A DNA stretch of 64,000 nucleotides from Bog-375 sp049698695 (GCA_049698695.1 JBAVYH010000094.1:24887-88886), one strand, 5' to 3'. Positions 8,345 through 17,898 are shown, counted from the stretch's first letter. Numbers and translations: made by a program. Notes: a model not told the origin generated them from the sequence alone.

Positions 8345-9170
8345 ATCCGACGGCAGCCTGGCACCGTCGAAACTGATTGAAGACGCGGTCCGCGCCGGCG
8401 TGACCGTGCTGGCGATCACCGACCACGATACGCTGGCGGGCTACGACCTGGCGCTGCCCGCGGCACAGGCGGACGGCCTCGATCTGGTATGCGGCATCGA
8501 GCTTTCCACCAAGCTCCGCGGCCGCTCCGCGCATCTGCTTGGCTATTTCCCGGCCGCCGGCCCGCTCGAGGATTTTCGCAAATGGGTGCGCCTGCAGCAG
8601 CAGTCGCGCAAGGACCGTAACATTCGCCTGGCGGCGCGGCTGCGGGAGCTGGGCTTCGACATCACCCTGGAGGAAGCTGAGGCGCGCGGCCGCGGCATGA
8701 CCGGCCGGCCGCATTTCGCCGCTATCATGCTGGAGAAGGGCTACGTGCGGAATTACCGGCAGGCTTTCGACGATTACCTCGACGAATCCGCCCAGGCTTA
8801 CGTCTACCGCCAGGAGCCGACGTTTGCCGAAGGCGTCGCCGCCGTCCGCGGGGCCGGCGGAATTGCTTCGCTGGCGCACCCCACACGCGTGCATGCCGAC
8901 GTGGCGGAGATAATGCCCGAGCTCTGCGCCGCCGGGCTGAACGCCATCGAAGCCTATCACAGCGATCACAGCGAGGCAGAGACCGCAAGCTTCCTCGAAT
9001 TGGCGCGCCGCCACGGCCTGCTGGTCACCGGCGGCTCGGATTTCCACGGCGAAGCCGTCAAGCCCGGCGTCAAGCTCGGGTCAGGTTACCAGGGCAACCT
9101 GCGCGTCCCTCCCGAAGTGATGGACCACCTCCGCAACAGCGCCGCCATCGGTTCGGGAGACGGGCGTTAA
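8316..9170 (+). CDS. PHP-domain phosphoesterase
   Basis: This PHP-family metal-dependent phosphoesterase (about 284 residues) resembles the TrpH/RNase AM (YciV) group that removes 5' nucleotides or hydrolyses nucleotide phosphates. Metal-binding motifs are IDLHSHTNESDGS at the N-terminus, ITDHDT, GRPHFA, LAHPTR and GGSDFHGE. The start is taken as TTG 8316, which places the metal motif where PHP proteins normally have it and overlaps cysC by 29 bases. GTG 8268 is an alternative. The substrate is not known. Confidence 0.85.
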   Translation: MIDLHSHTNESDGSLAPSKLIEDAVRAGVTVLAITDHDTLAGYDLALPAAQADGLDLVCGIELSTKLRGRSAHLLGYFPAAGPLEDFRKWVRLQQQSRKDRNIRLAARLRELGFDITLEEAEARGRGMTGRPHFAAIMLEKGYVRNYRQAFDDYLDESAQAYVYRQEPTFAEGVAAVRGAGGIASLAHPTRVHADVAEIMPELCAAGLNAIEAYHSDHSEAETASFLELARRHGLLVTGGSDFHGEAVKPGVKLGSGYQGNLRVPPEVMDHLRNSAAIGSGDGR

Positions 9171-9325
9171 GCCGGGCTAATGCCGGACTAACACCGCGCC
9201 ATGGATGCGCGAAACCCGCAGCCTGTGAAGCGGCCTGCGGGCATCCTCGGAAAGAACTGCCGGCAGGGCCACACCTTGTGCGGCAGGCGCCGCGCTCCTG
9301 TGCGATGCTTGTGTGGGGAGGCGCT

Positions 9326-10222
9326 ATGGAGGTCCGGCAGCTACAACTCTTTTTGGCGGTGCTCGATTGCGCCAGCGTGACGCGGGCGGCCGAGCGTGTC
9401 AACCTCACTCCGGGGGCGGTCAGCCTGCAACTCCACAGTTTGGCGGCGGAGCTCAACACCGAGCTGTTCGTCCGCACGGGCAAGCGGCTGGCTCCCACCG
9501 CCGCCGCGTGGCGCCTGGCGGAACACGCCCGCGAGGTCCTCAACCAGCTCCGGCTGATCGAGCAGGAATTCGAAAGCGACGCCATGGACGACCGGCACCC
9601 GTTCCACTTCGCCACCGGCGCCACCACGCTAATCCACCACCTGGGCAGGCCGCTGCGCAAGCTGCGCAAGCATTTCCCGCACCTCGGCATCGACATCATG
9701 GTCTGCCCCACCGAGGAGATGGTGGCGGGTCTGCTCGACCGGCGATTCGACCTGGCGCTGATCTCGCTGCCCTATCCCAACGACAACCTGGAAATGGTAC
9801 CCCTGTTCGAAGAGGAACTGCTGGTGCTGAAGCCCTCCCTCGACCGGATCAGCGGCTGGCACGTGGCCACCACCGAGCCGGCCGAGCTGGCCAAGGCGTC
9901 GTTTGTCCTCTATCCGAGGCGAAGCAACATGCGCTCCATGATCGATGGCTTCTTCAAGGAGATTGAAGTGGCGCCGCGGGTGGTGATGGAAGCCGACGAC
10001 ACGGAAGCGCTCAAGAAGCTGGTCGAGACCGGATTCGGATATTCCATTTTGCCCGAATACGCGTTGCACGGGCGCCCTCGTTATTTCCACGCGTTACGCG
10101 TCAAGGGCCGCCGCCTGGTCCGGGTGCAGGCCCTCGCCATGGCTCGCTCGCCGCACCGGCGCGCGCTGACCGACGCCGTTGCGCGGTTTCTGCAATCGTC
10201 GCTGTCACTGCCGAAGCAGTAG
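9326..10222 (+). CDS. LysR-family transcriptional regulator
   Basis: This 298-residue regulator has the N-terminal winged helix-turn-helix MEVRQLQLFLAVLDCASVTRAAERVNLTPGAVSLQLHSL and a C-terminal type-2 periplasmic-binding-like effector domain from about residue 90. ATG 9326 is preceded by a strong GGGGAGG at 9315. No divergent target gene is adjacent, which is unusual for LysR proteins. It follows the cysH-cysC-PHP genes on the same strand, so a role in sulfur metabolism is possible but not shown. Confidence 0.92.
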   Translation: MEVRQLQLFLAVLDCASVTRAAERVNLTPGAVSLQLHSLAAELNTELFVRTGKRLAPTAAAWRLAEHAREVLNQLRLIEQEFESDAMDDRHPFHFATGATTLIHHLGRPLRKLRKHFPHLGIDIMVCPTEEMVAGLLDRRFDLALISLPYPNDNLEMVPLFEEELLVLKPSLDRISGWHVATTEPAELAKASFVLYPRRSNMRSMIDGFFKEIEVAPRVVMEADDTEALKKLVETGFGYSILPEYALHGRPRYFHALRVKGRRLVRVQALAMARSPHRRALTDAVARFLQSSLSLPKQ

Positions 10223-10299
10223 CGGGCGGCGCAGTCCCGATTCAAGAATATTCCATCCGCGCATAAATTGGCGGCACATCCTTTTCTGCCGTGCGGTAG

Positions 10300-10329
10300 G
10301 ACAGGCGATCGGTTTCCGTCGCCTGTCTT
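10300..10329 (+). terminator. Hairpin downstream of the LysR gene
   Basis: GACAGGCGA (10300-10308) and TCGCCTGTC (10319-10327) form a perfect 9-bp stem with a 10-base loop between the convergent LysR and ppx genes. Only a weak T-rich tail follows, so termination is plausible rather than clear. Confidence 0.4.
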
Positions 10330-10436
10330 CCTCATTTATGAACGCCTGATAAATGAGTGACTCAGGATGTCCTGGGACTAAGTAAGTGGCTTAGCGAGTG
10401 GCGATAACTTGTGGCTGTAAGTTACGGCCCCGCCGG

Positions 10437-11966
10437 TCACCGCGCGCGGACCAGCGACAGGCTGCGATTGAAAACCTGGTGGAACGTGCCGGCGGCGCGC
10501 TCGGCGCCCCACTGCTCCAGGTCGATGTCGCCGGTCGAATGGACCAGTAGGACCACCTCGCCGTTCTGAACGCGGCAGGTCAGGCTCTCGATCCGCCGCT
10601 CCGGCCCGCGCACCATGTTGTCGGCCAGGCGCAGCAGCGGAATCAAGACGGTCAGCGCGCGCTTATCGTCGGGCGTCAAGGATTGAAAGGCGGCATGCAT
10701 CGGGTTGGGCAGCGCTTTGCGGTGATAGCGGCAGAGCGCAGCCACCAGGGTGCGCTCGCGCTCGGTGAAGCCCGGCATATCGGAGTTCGCCACCACGTAA
10801 TAGGAATGCTTGTGATGGCTGGAGCTCGAGATGTAGTGGCCCACGTCGAGCAGGTAGGCGGCGGCTTCCAGCAGCTTGCCGGCGGCCGGCGGCAGCCGGT
10901 GCAGCGGTTGCAGCGCCGTGAACAACAGGCCGGCGATGTGGGCCACGCTGCGCGCATGCTCCACGGATACGCCATAGCGGCGCCCCATGTCCTCCACCTC
11001 GCGGCGCTGTTCCCGGGTGAGGCGGGAAAGCTCCGCGCCTACGTTGCGCGCGGCCAAGTCGGCAATCACGCCGTCGCGCACGCCGGCGCGCGAATAGTAG
11101 ATGGCAGGCAGGTGGAACCGCTCCAGAAAGGTCAGCAGCACTGCCATGCCGGGCACGATGATTTCGGCGCGGCGCGGCCCGATGCCGGTCACCTTGCGGC
11201 GGCCGGCAAGACTCAACCCGGCCAGCTTCCAATACAGCTTGCGGACCTGCGCCGTCGAGATGCGCAGGCGGTCGATTTCGTCGCGCCGCGACCGCGGCAG
11301 CCGCGCCACTGCCGCGGCCACCGCCGATGCCGTGGCTGAAGTGCCGATGGCGCGCTCCCACCGGGCCGGCCCCAGGCGGCGCACCACGCTCGAAAGCTTG
11401 TCGTCGATGAACTCCTGCATCTGGTTGAGCTGGCGCGGCGACGGCGGATCGTCCTTGAGAAAGATCTCGCGCAGCCGCACGGCTCCCAGCGGTTTCGAAA
11501 ACCCCATGTACAGGCGGCTGTCTTCGGAGGCCACAATCTCCGCGCTGCCGCCGCCGATGTCGCAGATCAGCACCCGCCGCCCGTGCTGCGGCCAGACGCT
11601 CTCCACGCCGAGATGAATCAGGCGGGCCTCCTCGCGGCCGGAGATGATTTCCACGTGCGTGCCGGCGGCTTCCGAAGCCCGCTCCAGGAACTCGTGCTGG
11701 TTTCGCGTGTCGCGGATGGCACTGGTGGCTACCGCCCGCACTCCCACCACCGCCAGCTTGCGGTAGAGCGCGGCCATGCGCACCAGCACGGCGCAGGTGG
11801 CTTTGATGGCCTCCTCGCTCACGGCGCCGTTGCGAAACACGCTTTCGCCCAGGCGGGTCACCTCGCGATCGGAGGCCAAAACACGGGTCGGCTGCCCGTC
11901 GGTTATCTCGGCCGCCTCCATGCGGATCGAGTTGCTGCCGATGTCGATGGCTGCGTAACGGGGCAC
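10437..11966 (-). CDS. ppx: Exopolyphosphatase / guanosine pentaphosphate phosphatase
   Basis: Ppx/GppA enzymes release phosphate from polyphosphate or convert pppGpp to ppGpp. The 509-residue protein has the actin-like ASKHA N-terminal half: AAIDIGSNSIRM, ATSAIRDTRNQ, and the phosphate motif ICDIGGGSAEIV. A C-terminal HD-like domain follows (AAYLLDVGHYIS, about residue 365). The start is GTG 11966 with GAAGA just upstream. The C-terminal domain makes it the long E. coli-like form. It is convergent with the LysR gene and stands alone. Confidence 0.93.
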   Translation of the reverse strand: MPRYAAIDIGSNSIRMEAAEITDGQPTRVLASDREVTRLGESVFRNGAVSEEAIKATCAVLVRMAALYRKLAVVGVRAVATSAIRDTRNQHEFLERASEAAGTHVEIISGREEARLIHLGVESVWPQHGRRVLICDIGGGSAEIVASEDSRLYMGFSKPLGAVRLREIFLKDDPPSPRQLNQMQEFIDDKLSSVVRRLGPARWERAIGTSATASAVAAAVARLPRSRRDEIDRLRISTAQVRKLYWKLAGLSLAGRRKVTGIGPRRAEIIVPGMAVLLTFLERFHLPAIYYSRAGVRDGVIADLAARNVGAELSRLTREQRREVEDMGRRYGVSVEHARSVAHIAGLLFTALQPLHRLPPAAGKLLEAAAYLLDVGHYISSSSHHKHSYYVVANSDMPGFTERERTLVAALCRYHRKALPNPMHAAFQSLTPDDKRALTVLIPLLRLADNMVRGPERRIESLTCRVQNGEVVLLVHSTGDIDLEQWGAERAAGTFHQVFNRSLSLVRAR

Positions 11967-12083
11967 TTATCTTCAATCTAAACGACAGCGCGTGCATTAG
12001 GGAACCCATTTTTGCGATGGTGTAAAAGAAATGTAGCGTCTTGTCTCACAAGTTCGAAACATGATTCCGGAGCTGCGTATCAG

Positions 12084-12103
12084 GGCACGGCTTCAGCCGT
12101 GCC
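12084..12103. repeat. GGCACGGC palindromic hairpin in the 11967-12278 gap
   Basis: GGCACGGCT and AGCCGTGCC pair perfectly around a two-base loop. The rest of the 312-base gap between ppx and the methyltransferase gene shows a smaller inverted repeat (GGCCTTTAGGCC) and the GGAGGG ribosome-binding site at 12266. No further gene is seen. Confidence 0.6.
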
Positions 12104-12278
12104 GACGTGGCAACCACTAAACATGGCCTTTAGGCCCTGTAATTCAGCGATAGCCCCGTGGGCGCTTCGTCGACGAACTTCAGAGACAGGACAGCAGCGC
12201 AGCAGGCGGACCGCCGCTCCCGGGCCGCGCCCCGATTCGGACACCGCGCTCTGTTAAGCTCAGGAACGGAGGGATCGC

Positions 12279-13643
12279 ATGCAGCCGTTTCGTTACCACG
12301 TATTCGTCTGCGACCAGCAGAAGCCGGAAGGCGCGCCAAGCTGTGGCGCCCGAGGCGGCCTGGCGGTGATCGAAGCCTTGCGCCGCGAGGTGGCAGCGCG
12401 GGGACTGGAAGGCCAGGTGCAGGTGACCGCCTGCGGATCGCTGGGACTGTGCGAGAGCGGCCCCAACCTGGTGGTGTATCCGGAGGGAACCTGGTACGGC
12501 GGCGTGACTCCTGCGGATGCGGCGGAGTTAGTGGAAGAACACTTTCGCAACGGCCGGCCGGTGGCTCGCCTGGAGCGCCGGGATGTCGATGAAGTCCGTG
12601 CCGAAATGGCCGCCGGCCGCGAGAAGCGCTTGGCCGCCATGCACGCGCGCGAAGCCAGCGGCGCTTTGCCGGACGATCTGAATGAGCGCATCCGCGGCTT
12701 CCAGCACAGCCGCGCCATTCTGACCGCGCTCGAACTCGATCTGTTTACCGCCATCGGCGAGGGCGGCGCTCCGGCGGCGGAAATCGCGTCCCGCATCCAC
12801 GCCAATCCCCGCGCCACGGAAATGCTGCTGCACGCGATGGCGTCGCTCCAACTGGTCGCCAAACGCGACGGCCTGTTTTACAATTCGCCGGTGGCGGCCC
12901 GTTTTTTCACCACCGGGTCGCCGCAGAACGCGCGCCCCGCCCTGCTGCACACAGCCAGCCTTTGGAAAACCTGGTCTACCCTCACCGAGTGCGTGCGCGC
13001 CGGCACCAGCGTGATCCACCAGGAGATGGCCGAGCGCCCCAGCGACTGGACGCAAGCTTTCATCGCCGCCATGCACCGCAACGCCGTGGAACGCGCGGCG
13101 CCGTTGGTGGCGGCGGTGGGCGCGCAAGGCGTGCGGCGCATGCTGGATGTGGGCGGTGGCTCCGGCGCTTATTCTATCGCCTTCGCCGCGGCCAATCCCG
13201 AACTCCAGGCTTACATCCTCGACCTGGTCGCGGTGGTGCCCCTGGCCCAGCGCCACATCGAGCAGGCGGGCGTTTCCGGCCGCGTCCACACCCGCGTCGG
13301 TGATTTGCGCACCGACCACCTCGGCGAAGGCTATGACCTGGTGCTCGCTTCCGCCGTTTGCCACATGCTCGACGAAAAGGAAAATGCGCACCTGATCGCT
13401 CGCTGTTATGGAGCGCTGGCTCCGGGCGGGCGGTTGGTGATCCAGGAGTTCATCCTCGACCCGGATAAGTGCGCGCCGCAATCGGCCGCGCTGTTTTCGC
13501 TGAACATGCTGGTAGGCACGCGCGCCGGCGCCAGCTACAGTGAGCCCGAATACACCGCGTGGATGAGCGCCGCTGGTTTCGCCGCCATCCGCCACGTCCG
13601 CATGCCCGGCCCCGCCGGCTTGATGATTGGCACCCGCGCCTGA
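12279..13643 (+). CDS. Thioredoxin-like [2Fe-2S] ferredoxin fused to a SAM-dependent O-methyltransferase
   Basis: This 454-residue fusion has two halves. Residues 1-100 form a thioredoxin-fold [2Fe-2S] ferredoxin domain: CDQQKPEGAPSC (Cys11, Cys22), then ACGSLGLC (Cys52, Cys58), and GPNLVVYPEGTWY. From about residue 130 there is an O-methyltransferase of the hydroxyneurosporene/AcsC kind. It has an N-terminal dimerisation helix-turn-helix (RAILTALELDLFTAI) and the SAM motif MLDVGGGSGAYSIAFA. ATG 12279 follows GGAGGG. The methyl acceptor is unknown. The link suggests a methylation controlled by, or supplied with, electrons through the cluster. No partner gene is obvious. Confidence 0.82.
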   Translation: MQPFRYHVFVCDQQKPEGAPSCGARGGLAVIEALRREVAARGLEGQVQVTACGSLGLCESGPNLVVYPEGTWYGGVTPADAAELVEEHFRNGRPVARLERRDVDEVRAEMAAGREKRLAAMHAREASGALPDDLNERIRGFQHSRAILTALELDLFTAIGEGGAPAAEIASRIHANPRATEMLLHAMASLQLVAKRDGLFYNSPVAARFFTTGSPQNARPALLHTASLWKTWSTLTECVRAGTSVIHQEMAERPSDWTQAFIAAMHRNAVERAAPLVAAVGAQGVRRMLDVGGGSGAYSIAFAAANPELQAYILDLVAVVPLAQRHIEQAGVSGRVHTRVGDLRTDHLGEGYDLVLASAVCHMLDEKENAHLIARCYGALAPGGRLVIQEFILDPDKCAPQSAALFSLNMLVGTRAGASYSEPEYTAWMSAAGFAAIRHVRMPGPAGLMIGTRA

Positions 13644-13699
13644 GCTCCGGTTTCCGCGCCGCGATGAGCAGTCGCTGCCTGCGCGTAAGACGCCCGTAG

Positions 13700-13719
13700 G
13701 GGCCGGGCATGCCCGGCCC
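13700..13719. repeat. GTAGGG / GGCATGCC palindromic repeat, copy 2
   Basis: GGGCCGGGCATGCCCGGCCC is a perfect 20-bp palindrome preceded by CCCGTAG, between the methyltransferase gene and the response regulator gene. Confidence 0.75.
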
Positions 13720-13764
13720 TCCGCCACCCCACCCCGCTTCATCGCTGCTACAGTTGCATGTGAG

Positions 13765-14514
13765 GTGCAGCCAACGCCGCTCAAAGCCGTAATCGTGGAT
13801 GACGAGGCTCTGGCGCGCGGCTACTTGCGCGAGATGTTGCGGGCGCATCCGGAAATCGAGATCGCCGCTGAATGCGCCAACGGCTTCGAGGCCGTCAAGG
13901 CCATCGCAGAAACCGCGCCCCACCTGGTCTTTCTGGACATCCAGATGCCTAAACTGGACGGCTTCGAAGTGCTGGAATTGATCGACCCCGGCCCGGCGGT
14001 GGTGTTCGTCACCGCCTACGACGAATACGCCATGCGCGCTTTCGACGCCCACGCGGTGGATTACCTGCTGAAGCCGTTCAGCGCCGAGCGCTTCGAGCGC
14101 GCCTTGGAGCGGGCCCGGGCTCGCTTGGGCGAGCGCACTCCGCCGCCGCCGCGGCCGCCCGAGCAGCGCGTCGACCGCATCGTGGTGCGCGATGGCGCGC
14201 GCGTACACGTCATCCCCCTCGACAAGCTCGATTACGTGCAGGCGCAGGACGATTACATCGCCCTGCACAGCGGCGGCAAGAGCTATCTGAAACCGCAGCC
14301 CATCGCGGAGATCGAGCGTCAGCTCGACGCCAGACGTTTCGTGCGCATTCACCGCTCGGTGATTGTCAGCCTGGAGCGCGTGTCGCGCATCGAACCGTAC
14401 GGCAAAGACAGCCGCCTGGCGATCCTCACCGATGGCACCCGCCTCCCCGTGAGCCGCGCCGGTTACGCGCGCCTGCTCGAAGCCATGGAAGGCTCTGAAG
14501 GCGCCCGCAAGTAG
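13765..14514 (+). CDS. LytTR-family response regulator
   Basis: This 249-residue regulator has a receiver domain and a LytTR DNA-binding domain. The receiver has the acidic pair DD at residues 12-13, the phosphorylated aspartate D58 in VFLDIQMP, and a lysine in YLLKPF. The LytTR domain (from about 140) includes IPLDKLDYVQAQDDYIALH and VRIHRSVIVSLERV. The start is taken as GTG 13765; the open frame upstream runs through a palindromic repeat and is not coding-like. LytTR proteins normally pair with LytS-type kinases; the nearest is at 16870-17898 on the other strand. Confidence 0.88.
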   Translation: MQPTPLKAVIVDDEALARGYLREMLRAHPEIEIAAECANGFEAVKAIAETAPHLVFLDIQMPKLDGFEVLELIDPGPAVVFVTAYDEYAMRAFDAHAVDYLLKPFSAERFERALERARARLGERTPPPPRPPEQRVDRIVVRDGARVHVIPLDKLDYVQAQDDYIALHSGGKSYLKPQPIAEIERQLDARRFVRIHRSVIVSLERVSRIEPYGKDSRLAILTDGTRLPVSRAGYARLLEAMEGSEGARK

Positions 14515-14602
14515 CGGGCAGCGCCCGCGCACACGATCGCTGCTACAGGGTCTGCCGCGTCCGACAAATACTCCGCCTGCGCAGATCCCGTATGCTACAA
14601 AA

Positions 14603-15136
14603 ATGAGACGCGGGAAGGGTGGGGCCACAACCATCGGTTTTCGCTGGGATAGAGTCGAGCGCGCGGCTTTGCCGGTCGTGGTGCATTCCACGCGCACCGC
14701 GCTGGCGGCTGTAGTTTCGGTGCTGGTGGCGCGCTTATTCCGGCTGCCGGAGGCATACTGGGCGCCGATTACAACCCTGGTCATTACGCAGTCATCGTTA
14801 GGTGCGGCGCTCGCCGTTTCCCGGCAGCGCTTCCTCGGAACGGCGCTGGGAGCGGCAGTGGGCGCAATTGTGGCGAGCCACTTCGGGCGGAACGCGCTGG
14901 TATTCGGTGTGGCCGTGTTCATCCTGGGGCTGCTCTGCGCCGTGGCGCGCTCGGAGCGAAGCGCATATCGGTTCGGGGGAGTCACCCTGGCGATTGTGCT
15001 GTTGATACCGCGAGCGGCTCCCCCATGGCAGATCGCCTTGCATCGGTGCGCTGAAGTATTCATCGGCATTGCGGTAGCACTAATGCTGGCGGTAGCGTGG
15101 CCAGAGAGGGGCTCGGCGCCCTCGGCGAAAACGTGA
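14603..15136 (+). CDS. FUSC-family (aromatic acid exporter-like) membrane protein
   Basis: This 177-residue protein has about five hydrophobic helices: LAAVVSVLVARLF, then YWAPITTLVI with TQSSLGAALAVSRQRFLGTALG (the FUSC signature), FGVAVFILGLLCAV, VTLAIVLLI, and VFIGIAVALMLAV. It is the membrane half only, without the cytoplasmic domain of larger FUSC/YccS proteins. A TATGCT element lies six bases before ATG 14603, so the transcript may have almost no leader. The substrate is unknown. Confidence 0.75.
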   Translation: MRRGKGGATTIGFRWDRVERAALPVVVHSTRTALAAVVSVLVARLFRLPEAYWAPITTLVITQSSLGAALAVSRQRFLGTALGAAVGAIVASHFGRNALVFGVAVFILGLLCAVARSERSAYRFGGVTLAIVLLIPRAAPPWQIALHRCAEVFIGIAVALMLAVAWPERGSAPSAKT

Positions 15137-15263
15137 ATCCGCCTGGAGTCCATCCCCGATTCCCCTGGCACGATACATCCGGCAACGCCAAGGTCCGAAG
15201 ATCGGAGGTAAACTCGGCGTTGGCCGGGAAGACACGACAGGCAGCCAATAGGGAGACATCGGA

Positions 15264-16688
15264 ATGAATCGCAGGCAGTTCTTGCGCGCAGGAGCCGCAG
15301 TCATAGCTGGAACCGCGCGCGGACAAGGTCCGAGCGGAGCCCCTGCGGCCGGCGCGGTCTCTGCACTGCCGCCGTTTCCACGCGGTTTCCTCTTCGGCGC
15401 CGCCACGTCGTGCGTCCAGATCGAAGGAGCGGCGCGCGAGGACGGCAAGGGCGAATCGATTTGGGATCGCTTCGCAGCGCAGCCGGGCGCAATCAAAGAC
15501 GGCTCCACTCCAGCCGTGGCCTGCGATTCCTATCACCGTTGGGAACAGGACTTCGCCCTGCTGCAGACGATGGGCCTGCAATCGTACCGGTTCTCGATTG
15601 CCTGGCCGCGCATACAGCCCGACGGCAAGGGCCAGGTGAACCAGAGAGGCGTGGACCATTACGACCGGCAGATCGACCGGCTCCTGAAGATGGGCGTTCA
15701 GCCGCTGGTGACGGCCTATCACTGGGACCTGCCGCAGACGCTCCAGGACGAGGGCGGCTGGCCCAATCGCGATACCGCCGCGCGCGTCGCGGATTATGTC
15801 CGCGTGCTCGGCCGCCGTTTCGGAGACCGCGTCACCTGGTGGTGCCTGATGAACGAGATGCAGGCCTTCACCGTGGCCGGATACGGTTGGGGAGTGCACG
15901 CGCCGGGCCTCCAGGATCGCGGGCTGACGCTGCGCGCGACGCACACTTCGAACCTGGCACAGGGCGCCGCATTCCGCGCTTTGAAGGCGGAGCGGCCCGG
16001 AGCGCGGGCAGGCATGGCCCACGACATGGTCCTGTTCGATCCGGCGACTTCCTCGTCGGCGGATCGCGAAGCCTGCCAGCGCTTCCACGCCTTTCGTAAT
16101 CTCTGGTTTCTCGATCCTCCATTCACCGGCAAGTATCCCGAAGCGTTCGTGGACGGCGTCCCCTTCCAGGCGATGGGATGGAAGGCAGGCGATGAGGACC
16201 GCATGCGCGCGCCCCTCGATTTCTCCGGCATGAATTTCTACGGCGGCCGCTCGCTGGTTTCCTCCGGTGACGGCCCACCCCTGCTCAAGGGATTGAACGC
16301 GCACCAGTCCGGTCACGACCCCAAGTACCCGGGAGCCATGGAGCGCGCCTGCCTGTGGATGGCGAAGCGCTACCAGCGGCCGGTGGTCATAACAGAGACC
16401 GGCTTCGAGGAGCCCGGCGTGCTGACCGCCGGCGGCAAGGTGCACGACCCGGCGCGCATCGGCTATCTGCGCGAAACCCTCGCCAACATTCGCCGCGCCA
16501 TGCTGCAGGGAGCCGACGTCAAGAGCGTCCACGTCTGGAGCCTGATCGACGACTGGGAGTGGCAGGATGGTTTCAAGGATCGCATCGGTCTCGCCTACGT
16601 CGACTTCAAGAATCCGGTGGACCGCATCGCCAAGGACTCGGCGCAATGGTACCGCCAGGTGGTCCGCTCCCGCCGCCTGGACGTCTGA
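15264..16688 (+). CDS. Secreted glycoside hydrolase family 1 (beta-glucosidase-like)
   Basis: This 474-residue GH1 enzyme would cleave beta-glycosides by a retaining mechanism. The N-terminus MNRRQFLRAGAAVIAGTARG looks like a Tat signal, so it is exported. GH1 landmarks are FLFGAATSCVQIEGA, AYHWDLPQTLQD, the acid/base Glu198 in LMNEMQAF (usual form NEP), and the nucleophile Glu378 in VITETGFEEPG (usual form TENG). The C-terminal SLIDDWEWQDGF matches the aglycone-site tryptophan loop. ATG 15264 follows GGGAGA. The small changes around both catalytic residues suggest a divergent substrate range. Confidence 0.9.
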   Translation: MNRRQFLRAGAAVIAGTARGQGPSGAPAAGAVSALPPFPRGFLFGAATSCVQIEGAAREDGKGESIWDRFAAQPGAIKDGSTPAVACDSYHRWEQDFALLQTMGLQSYRFSIAWPRIQPDGKGQVNQRGVDHYDRQIDRLLKMGVQPLVTAYHWDLPQTLQDEGGWPNRDTAARVADYVRVLGRRFGDRVTWWCLMNEMQAFTVAGYGWGVHAPGLQDRGLTLRATHTSNLAQGAAFRALKAERPGARAGMAHDMVLFDPATSSSADREACQRFHAFRNLWFLDPPFTGKYPEAFVDGVPFQAMGWKAGDEDRMRAPLDFSGMNFYGGRSLVSSGDGPPLLKGLNAHQSGHDPKYPGAMERACLWMAKRYQRPVVITETGFEEPGVLTAGGKVHDPARIGYLRETLANIRRAMLQGADVKSVHVWSLIDDWEWQDGFKDRIGLAYVDFKNPVDRIAKDSAQWYRQVVRSRRLDV

Positions 16689-16715
16689 TTCCTATACGGT
16701 GACCAGGGGAGGTGG

Positions 16716-16733
16716 GGCAGGCTTCAGCCTGCC
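16716..16733. repeat. GCAGGC-family palindromic hairpin
   Basis: GGCAGGCT and AGCCTGCC form an 8-bp stem with a two-base loop after the GH1 gene. Flanks GTGG and AAC match the copy at 5395. Confidence 0.65.
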
Positions 16734-16869
16734 AACGCCGAGGCTAGGCGATTTTCAGTGTGAGTTGGCTGGAGTACATTTGTGATCCATTACTCACGCG
16801 TGGCGGCGTGAGGCTCGGCGCGTGCCCTTTGGGAGAATGCACCCGCGAAATGCCGGAGTGTCGCCCGTC

Positions 16870-17898
16870 TCACTCCCCCTCGCAAGGCGCCCTCACCACC
16901 ACGCGATAAACCCCCTCCGCCGTCCCCGCATCCAGCCGCGCTCTTCCGCCATAGCGCATTTCCAGCCGCCGCCGCACCTGCGCCAGGCCCACTCCCAATC
17001 GTTCCGGTGGCGGCGCCTCTGCATCGAATGGATTGGTCACGATGATGACGACTCCGGTACCGTCTCTGCGCGCTTCCAGGCGAATCGTGCCGCCCTCCAC
17101 CAGGCTGGCGATGCCGTGCTTGACGGCGTTCTCAACCAGCGGCTGCAACAGCAGCGTGGGCACCGCGCAGTCTTCGCAGCCGGCTTCGATCTCGATTTCG
17201 ACCCGCAGCCGGTCGCTGAAACGCACCTGCTCCAGCTCGAGATAATCGCGCGCCAGGTCCAGCTCTTCGCCGAGCGGAATCGTGGGGCGGCTGCCGAGCC
17301 CCAGGCTGATGCGCAGAAAATCGGAAAGGCGGATGCACATTTCGCGCGCGCGCGCGGCGTCCACCGAGGCCAGCGCAGCGATCGAATGCAGGCTGTTGAA
17401 CAGGAAGTGAGGATGGATCTGCAACCGCAGCGCCTGCAGCTCGGCCTCGCGCGCCAGGGTACGGGCTTCGGCGGCGCGGGCCTCGGCCTCGCGCGATTGC
17501 TCGGCTGCCAGGCCGGCGTAATGCAGGCCGGTGGAGAGCAGGTAGAGCAGCACGCCCACGCCGAACCAGAGCGGCAAATGGCCGGTGGCATCGATCTTCA
17601 ACTCCTGGGCCACCGCCCAGGCGATGCCGGCCAGCAGCAGACCGCCCGCCGCCGCCGCGGCGCTGAACGTCACCGCCAGCTCCGGCAGGGCTGCCAGGCT
17701 GAACGGGCGGCTGCGGCACAGATACCAGGGCGAGAGGCAGGCGAAAGCATACACGAAGCAGGCCGGCGCCACCACGGCCGCAGCTTGCGCTATGCGGAAT
17801 CCGCCTCCCGCCCATGTCAGGTAGGTGAGCAGCGCGCCGGCCGGAAGCCATGCCAGCAGATAAAAGAGCAGGCGGCGCGACGCCAGGATAGGATGCAT
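16870..17898 (-). CDS. LytS/YehU-type sensor histidine kinase
   Basis: This 342-residue kinase has five or six N-terminal transmembrane helices (residues 10-130), then a short coiled coil. The His_kinase domain follows: LQIHPHFLFNSLHSI, with His164 the expected phosphorylation site. The ATPase part has LLLQPLVENAVKHGI and RLGVGLAQVRRRLEMRYG. It starts six bases after the stop of the LiaF-like gene, so the two are co-transcribed. Such kinases normally signal to LytTR regulators; the candidate at 13765 is 3 kb away on the opposite strand rather than in the same operon. Confidence 0.92.
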   Translation of the reverse strand: MHPILASRRLLFYLLAWLPAGALLTYLTWAGGGFRIAQAAAVVAPACFVYAFACLSPWYLCRSRPFSLAALPELAVTFSAAAAAGGLLLAGIAWAVAQELKIDATGHLPLWFGVGVLLYLLSTGLHYAGLAAEQSREAEARAAEARTLAREAELQALRLQIHPHFLFNSLHSIAALASVDAARAREMCIRLSDFLRISLGLGSRPTIPLGEELDLARDYLELEQVRFSDRLRVEIEIEAGCEDCAVPTLLLQPLVENAVKHGIASLVEGGTIRLEARRDGTGVVIIVTNPFDAEAPPPERLGVGLAQVRRRLEMRYGGRARLDAGTAEGVYRVVVRAPCEGE

